Below, one piece after another: positions 53,530 through 57,206 of a stretch of 57,206 bases of DNA. A program made the position numbers and the translations under genes. A model generated the notes under the pieces. The model did no database searches. It was not told the DNA's origin and was given only the letters and a program-made list of their open reading frames with translations. Every line of letters begins with the position of its first letter. The first letter of the stretch is position 1. The DNA is from Armatimonadota bacterium (GTDB taxonomy: Bacteria > Armatimonadota > Armatimonadia > Armatimonadales > Capsulimonadaceae), in assembly GCA_025353925.1 (NCBI GenBank), contig JANXNV010000156.1, positions 1-57,206 of the forward strand. Reading direction: 5' to 3'.

Positions 53530-53641
53530 GCGGTCTCCTCGGTTTCGGAACGGCAAAAGATAGTACAGTTTTATACGATGTTTTCTAACAGATTGTGACA
53601 CAAAACGGGGGAAAAGGTTGCAGGAGAATTCTGGAGCGGTC

Positions 53642-54811
53642 TCAAATCACCGTCCCCTGCGGATCCTCGACACGGAGGCGATGCTCGCGGGCCGGCTCCG
53701 TCTCGGTGGCGGGAATGCTGACGCGCAGCTCATCACCGACACGCAGAGGGACTGTCTGCTGCAGGGGCAGGCCGTTATGGAACAGGGCAGGGGAGCCAGT
53801 TTGCGAGGGGGCGGGGACAAGAGTGAGATTGCCGCTGGTGTTCCGAATAAACGCAGACGGCGCGGCGAGACCGGCCAATGGGAAAACCTCCGCACTGCCG
53901 GACGCAGTTCCCGGCGCACCGCCGAGGGCGATTTGACTGCCGGGTGCGACCCGGAAGTCGCGGGGCAGACCCTTATCCCCGAGGCGCAGACGCAGGGGCA
54001 GGGGGCGGCGGCTCAGAAAGTACCAGAGGGCCGTGGCAGCCAGCAGTAGGGCTAGGAGGCCGAGTATCCAGGGAAGCAGGGAAGCGTGCGTGCCGGAGCC
54101 GGTCGGGGCAAGGACCGTCGGGGCCTCAGTCGTTGTTCCGGCACTGCTGTCCCCCTGACCGGGACCGACGGGGAGACGCTCGACTGGGCGGCCATCCGGG
54201 GCAATTCCAACACCGACTCCGTACTGATGCAGGCAGCCTTTGCGGGTGAGAGCTGCCAGCTTTCGGACGTAGTCGCTGTTTTCCGAAGTGTCGGGGTAGA
54301 TCGTCAAACCCTTTAGCGTGTAATACGACAGATATTTGGCGTAGTTCGGGTCGGTGAGGTCCGGCCGATCGTTGTAAGAGTCCGTCAGCAGGACGATGAC
54401 CGCCGGGCAGAGGTCATCATGCGCGATCAGCTTCAGGGCCTCGTGATGCGGCCAGCGAATATCCGTGCCATGCCCCGGCTCGGGGGCGGCAGGGATCAAT
54501 TCGATCAACGGGTCGGTGTCCCCAGAGTTTTTCAGCGTTTTATCGAAGACAGTCGAGTAGCCGGTGCCGAACTTCAGCAGGATGACGCGGTCCCCGGGGG
54601 AGCAGCCCGACCGGAGCAAAGTCGCGGTCGCGGCACGCTCCTGCGTGAACACCCCGCCGTGGCGGGTGCTCTGGGTGACGTCAAAGACGAAGATGACTGT
54701 CTTGCGGGCGAGCGGCTTGATCTCTCCGGCGATATGGCTGGGGGCAAGGCCCTCCTGGGCGAATACCGGCAAACAAAGACAGAACAAGAGCAGCGCGAAA
54801 AGAGATTTCAT
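53642..54811 (-). CDS. von Willebrand factor A membrane protein
   Basis: A 389-residue protein: signal peptide (about 1-18), vWA domain (about 38-205) with a MIDAS motif DVTQS at residues 44-48 and LLTDSYNDR further on, membrane helix (about 243-265), then a C-terminal beta domain (about 270-389) resembling an FHA or Ig-like fold (FHNGLPLQQTVPLRVGDE). vWA domains bind partner proteins through a metal ion. It overlaps the pseudokinase stop by four bases (ATGA), so the two are coupled. Topology puts the vWA domain in the periplasm and the C-terminal domain in the cytosol. Confidence 0.82.
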   Translation of the reverse strand: MKSLFALLLFCLCLPVFAQEGLAPSHIAGEIKPLARKTVIFVFDVTQSTRHGGVFTQERAATATLLRSGCSPGDRVILLKFGTGYSTVFDKTLKNSGDTDPLIELIPAAPEPGHGTDIRWPHHEALKLIAHDDLCPAVIVLLTDSYNDRPDLTDPNYAKYLSYYTLKGLTIYPDTSENSDYVRKLAALTRKGCLHQYGVGVGIAPDGRPVERLPVGPGQGDSSAGTTTEAPTVLAPTGSGTHASLLPWILGLLALLLAATALWYFLSRRPLPLRLRLGDKGLPRDFRVAPGSQIALGGAPGTASGSAEVFPLAGLAAPSAFIRNTSGNLTLVPAPSQTGSPALFHNGLPLQQTVPLRVGDELRVSIPATETEPAREHRLRVEDPQGTVI

Positions 54812-56415
54812 AAGTACCTCGAAAGTGTCCAGCCAATCAGGCCCAGCGACGAAACGACAGCCAGCAGAAGCGGAGCACAGCCGGACTTCGCCAGGCCGCC
54901 TGGGAGAGCATCAGACATACCACGCACCACGCGCACACGCACCTCGCAAGTCATATCACGATAGATCGGTTTGGAGCCGACCATGGTCTCTGCCATGATG
55001 CTGGTCGTAAAGGTCAGCTCCGCTTTATAATCACCGCCCGTCAGGGCCGTGCCGGCGACGGAGAAACCAAGAAACTGCGTCTCGCCCGGCTTGATCCAAA
55101 ACGCCCGAAACTCACCGGGATAGGTCAGCCAGGCCGGGCGGGCACTGACTTTATCCAGCCGCAGCCGCTCCGGGCCGATGTTGCGGATGCCTAAATGCAC
55201 CACGCCGTTCTGGCCGTAGCGAACCAGGCCGGGGTCCGGTTCCTGAACGCAGGCGATGCCGGAATGGTCACCGGTCAGCTCCAGAGTGCGGGCGTTTTGG
55301 GCTGGGAAGGTGCTGGGAAGCTGTTCGGCCAGCGGGATGCCGCTGCTTTCCGTCTCTTCCCCGGCTTCAACGCGGGAATCGCGCACGAGTACGGGAACGG
55401 AGACGGTCTGCACCGGCCAATCCGTGCCGGGGGTGGGAGACGAAGTGAGCAGGCCGTCATTGGACTGCACCGTCAGAGCGGCATTGTAGGTGCCGGGTTC
55501 CAGCCGTGCGCCGCTGAGGGTCCAGATCAGGTCGCCGCCGGTTCCCGCTTCCAGTGTCACCGGCGCAAAGCGGTTCGGCAGGTTCAGCCAGACCACATCG
55601 GAGGTGACGGATTCGATGCGCAGCGGCGCGTCGCCTTCATTGTCCATTTCCAGCGTCACGAATGTCCCGCCGCCGGGGGACAGTGTCGCCGTGGGTGGGG
55701 ATACCGTGCAAAGGAGTTTTGCACCCAACCGCGACCGCCCCGCCCCTTCTTCCAGCCCCTGAGCACTGAAACCAAGCAGGTCGGCCATGCGGGCGATGGC
55801 ATCGAGCTTATAGCGCAGCTCTTCGGCACTCTCCGCTGTTTGTTGCGTCTCCGAGAGATTCCTCAGCAGCCGAAGCCGTGCCGCCGCCCCGGCTTCATCG
55901 TCATCCGGGCGAGTCGGCAAAAACTCCTTGTAAAGCCCGCACAGATCGTAAAAGTCCCGCTGCGGCGTGGGCTGCTCCGAAACACCCTTCGAGGCTCCGA
56001 AATCGGAAAGCAGGACTTGTTCGGGGAACCGGGCATCCGAGAGCACATTTTCGGGTGTGACCCCGCCGTGTGAGATACCCGCTGTGTGGGCACAGTCCAA
56101 TGCATCCAGAAGCGGGGACAGGCGTGCATGCAGCCGGTCAAACGCCCTTAAAGCCTGCTGGGAAAGCGTCTGCCGCAGATTGATGCCGGGAACCCAGTCG
56201 CGGACGATGTACAAAGCGTCGCCGTCCAGCATCCAGCGGCGGGTCGGGACGATCCGGGGATGCCGCAGGGCCAGTGCCTGGGTCGCACGCGTCTTCCCCT
56301 CACTGCCTGGGAGGCGCTTGATCAGCACCTGACGGCTGCTGCCCGCCTCACGCGCTTTCCAGGCCGACCCGCTGAGGGCCACGACATCTTCAAACTGTGC
56401 AAGTACGCGATCCAT
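54808..56415 (-). CDS. Membrane-anchored pseudokinase with Ig-like modules
   Basis: A 535-residue protein with a Ser/Thr kinase-like N-domain (about 8-170). Lys33 (VLIKRLP) and the SDFG metal motif (Asp138) are kept, and Asn123 remains, but the catalytic loop is HGGVTPEN instead of HRDxKPEN: Gly118 replaces the catalytic Asp and Thr120 the Lys. It is therefore predicted to be inactive as a kinase. There follow about three Ig-like beta modules (about 230-490) and one membrane helix at the very C-terminus (about 513-532). First gene of the tubulin cluster. Confidence 0.8.
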   Translation of the reverse strand: MDRVLAQFEDVVALSGSAWKAREAGSSRQVLIKRLPGSEGKTRATQALALRHPRIVPTRRWMLDGDALYIVRDWVPGINLRQTLSQQALRAFDRLHARLSPLLDALDCAHTAGISHGGVTPENVLSDARFPEQVLLSDFGASKGVSEQPTPQRDFYDLCGLYKEFLPTRPDDDEAGAAARLRLLRNLSETQQTAESAEELRYKLDAIARMADLLGFSAQGLEEGAGRSRLGAKLLCTVSPPTATLSPGGGTFVTLEMDNEGDAPLRIESVTSDVVWLNLPNRFAPVTLEAGTGGDLIWTLSGARLEPGTYNAALTVQSNDGLLTSSPTPGTDWPVQTVSVPVLVRDSRVEAGEETESSGIPLAEQLPSTFPAQNARTLELTGDHSGIACVQEPDPGLVRYGQNGVVHLGIRNIGPERLRLDKVSARPAWLTYPGEFRAFWIKPGETQFLGFSVAGTALTGGDYKAELTFTTSIMAETMVGSKPIYRDMTCEVRVRVVRGMSDALPGGLAKSGCAPLLLAVVSSLGLIGWTLSRYL

Positions 56416-56423
56416 ACAGTACC

Positions 56424-56429
56424 AGTATA
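56424..56429 (-). promoter_or_regulatory. Extended -10 promoter, leaderless start of the tubulin cluster
   Basis: TGC-TATACT on the minus strand ends eight bases before the ATG at 56415. Transcription should start at or within two bases of the start codon, so no leader or ribosome binding site is present. The -35 is not recognisable. Confidence 0.55.
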
Positions 56430-56486
56430 GCAGATAAGTAGGGTATCGCGGAGAAGTGGGTACAAGTCTCGTAGGAGAAACACCCC

Positions 56487-56939
56487 ATGATGATTGCCGA
56501 TGTAATGACCGCGTTCCCGGAGACGCTCAGCCCGATCGACACGATTCAAAAAGCCGCGCAGCTCATGCGCGACCACGACTACGGCTCGATCCCGATTGTC
56601 GACGAGATCGGTGCCCTGGTAGGGATCGTCACAGACCGAGATATCGTGGTGCAGGCGATTGCCGCCGGGCGCGGCCTTGAGACGGAGCTGAGTGAGTGCA
56701 TGACGCAGCGTCCGGACACGATCCCCAAAGACCTGCCGCTCACGGATGCCCTACACCTGATGGACAAGCATCAGATACGCCGCCTGCCTGTCGTGGAAAA
56801 TGGCCGATTGATCGGAATGGTTTCCCTCAGTGATTTAGCCAAAAGCCAAGTTCCTGAAGCCGAGAAGTCACGCGCCCTCGAAAGCGTTTCCGCCGGTGGG
56901 AGTGATTTACGTCCAGGTGCCGAATTGCCCGAGTCGTAG
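56487..56939 (+). CDS. Two-CBS-domain protein
   Basis: A 150-residue stand-alone CBS pair protein (CBS1 about 5-60, VMTAFPETLSPIDTIQKAA; CBS2 about 70-128, CMTQRPDTIPKDLPLTDAL) which usually binds adenine nucleotides to sense energy state. No enzyme domain is fused. The C-terminal tail is Ser/Gly-rich. AGGAGA lies ten bases before the ATG. It is divergent from the tubulin cluster with only 71 bases between, so the two may share control. Confidence 0.87.
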   Translation: MMIADVMTAFPETLSPIDTIQKAAQLMRDHDYGSIPIVDEIGALVGIVTDRDIVVQAIAAGRGLETELSECMTQRPDTIPKDLPLTDALHLMDKHQIRRLPVVENGRLIGMVSLSDLAKSQVPEAEKSRALESVSAGGSDLRPGAELPES

Positions 56940-56944
56940 ACCGC

Positions 56945-56973
56945 TTGACATACGAACTGCCGGGCGGTATAAT
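56945..56973 (+). promoter_or_regulatory. Near-perfect promoter of tRNA-Leu
   Basis: TTGACA (56945-56950), 17 bp, TATAAT (56968-56973): exact consensus on both elements. Start predicted near 56980, a few bases before the tRNA. Confidence 0.9.
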
Positions 56974-56985
56974 GCTCTCACACCC

Positions 56986-57068
56986 GCCCGGGTGGCGAAA
57001 TGGTATACGCGCAACGTTGAGGTCGTTGTGGGGGCAACCCTGTAAGAGTTCGAGTCTCTTTCCGGGCA
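56986..57068 (+). tRNA. tRNA-Leu (anticodon GAG)
   Basis: An 83-base class II tRNA. Acceptor GCCCGGG pairs with TCCGGGC; the anticodon stem CAACG/CGTTG encloses TTGAGGT with GAG at 57019-57021; a long variable arm (GGG-GCAA-CCC) and the T-arm AAGAG-TTCGAGT-CTCTT follow. The discriminator is A and CCA is not encoded. A T5 run just after the 3' end can terminate transcription. Confidence 0.95.
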
Positions 57069-57120
57069 TTTTTCTTCTCTGACACACAGTCTCTTTCCCC
57101 GTCCACTTAGCAGGTACTCC

Positions 57121-57206
57121 GTGAACCCGAAGCAGATCGCCGCGGAACTTGCCGTTTCCTATATCCAGTCTGGCATGAACATTGGCCTTGGCACCGGGAG
57201 TACCGC
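57121..57206 (+). CDS. rpiA: Ribose-5-phosphate isomerase A (N-terminus; runs off the window)
   Basis: The first 28 residues, from a GTG at 57121, read MNPKQIAAELAVSYIQSGMN and then IGLGTGST, the family's N-terminal substrate-binding signature. RpiA interconverts ribose-5-phosphate and ribulose-5-phosphate. A weak AGCAGG lies upstream. The remainder lies beyond the window. Confidence 0.85.
   Translation, partial: MNPKQIAAELAVSYIQSGMNIGLGTGST

Noticed and set aside
53593-53603. Palindrome TTGTGACACAA as an operator in the tubulin cluster
   Set aside because: It is only 11 bases, not paired with a good promoter, and dyads of this size are expected by chance.
56986-57068. tRNA-Leu as an integration site with a mobile island
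   Set aside because: No integrase gene and no repeat of the tRNA 3' end was seen within the window; the flanking genes are housekeeping.

Overview
The window is about 57 kb of G+C-rich bacterial chromosome carrying mostly ordinary housekeeping and metabolic genes, tightly packed, with many 1-4 bp overlaps. The host is a diderm: there is a secretin and a complete pilM-N-O-P-Q/pilB set. It uses the MEP isoprenoid route (ispG, dxs). The taxonomic guess is Armatimonadota (Capsulimonas-like), from the mixture of type IV pilus genes, GH2/arabinose catabolism, the tubulin-like/vWA cluster and general protein flavour. Acidobacteriota or Planctomycetota are not excluded, and no 16S or other decisive marker lies here.

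Layout, left to right: a long inverted repeat (178-349) and the end of a leftward type IV pilus operon (pilMNOPQ-pilB-HDOD, 417-8573). Next come a small pseudopilin-like membrane protein and a DUF3748 propeller protein on the + strand, ending in a REP-like element (10651-10725), then ispG, an MFS exporter and a methyltransferase. A leftward block follows with pepF, an amidase, a TauE-type permease and enolase. The leftward sugar operon araA-dehydrogenase-araB-araD-HAD-galU (20022-26433) follows, with a low-G+C PIN toxin/antitoxin pair appended at its 3' end. Then come an oxidoreductase/GH2 pair, nadC-birA, and a leftward surface-polysaccharide operon (rfbB, glycosyltransferase, propeller protein, deacetylase; 32770-38560). 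An animal-type haem peroxidase is preceded by a perfect CRP-type operator. A TPR protein and dxs are followed by a low-G+C ATPase + HNH nuclease pair resembling the Septu (PtuA/PtuB) anti-phage system (43253-45384).

The right-hand end (46563-56415) holds the most unusual locus: a leftward cluster encoding a membrane-anchored degenerate kinase with Ig-like modules, a vWA membrane protein, two further membrane proteins, a 1109-residue tubulin-like GTPase with a C-terminal SHOCT-like motif, and a secreted PQQ-type propeller. No function is assigned, but the composition suggests an envelope-associated cytomotive or signalling machine. The window closes with a CBS protein, a tRNA-Leu(GAG) behind a near-consensus promoter, and the start of rpiA.

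Regulatory signals: near-consensus sigma70 promoters recur, often with an extended -10 (TGn before TATAAT). At least two genes (starts at 8790 and 56415) appear to be transcribed as leaderless mRNAs. All calls come from reading the sequence; no database search was possible.
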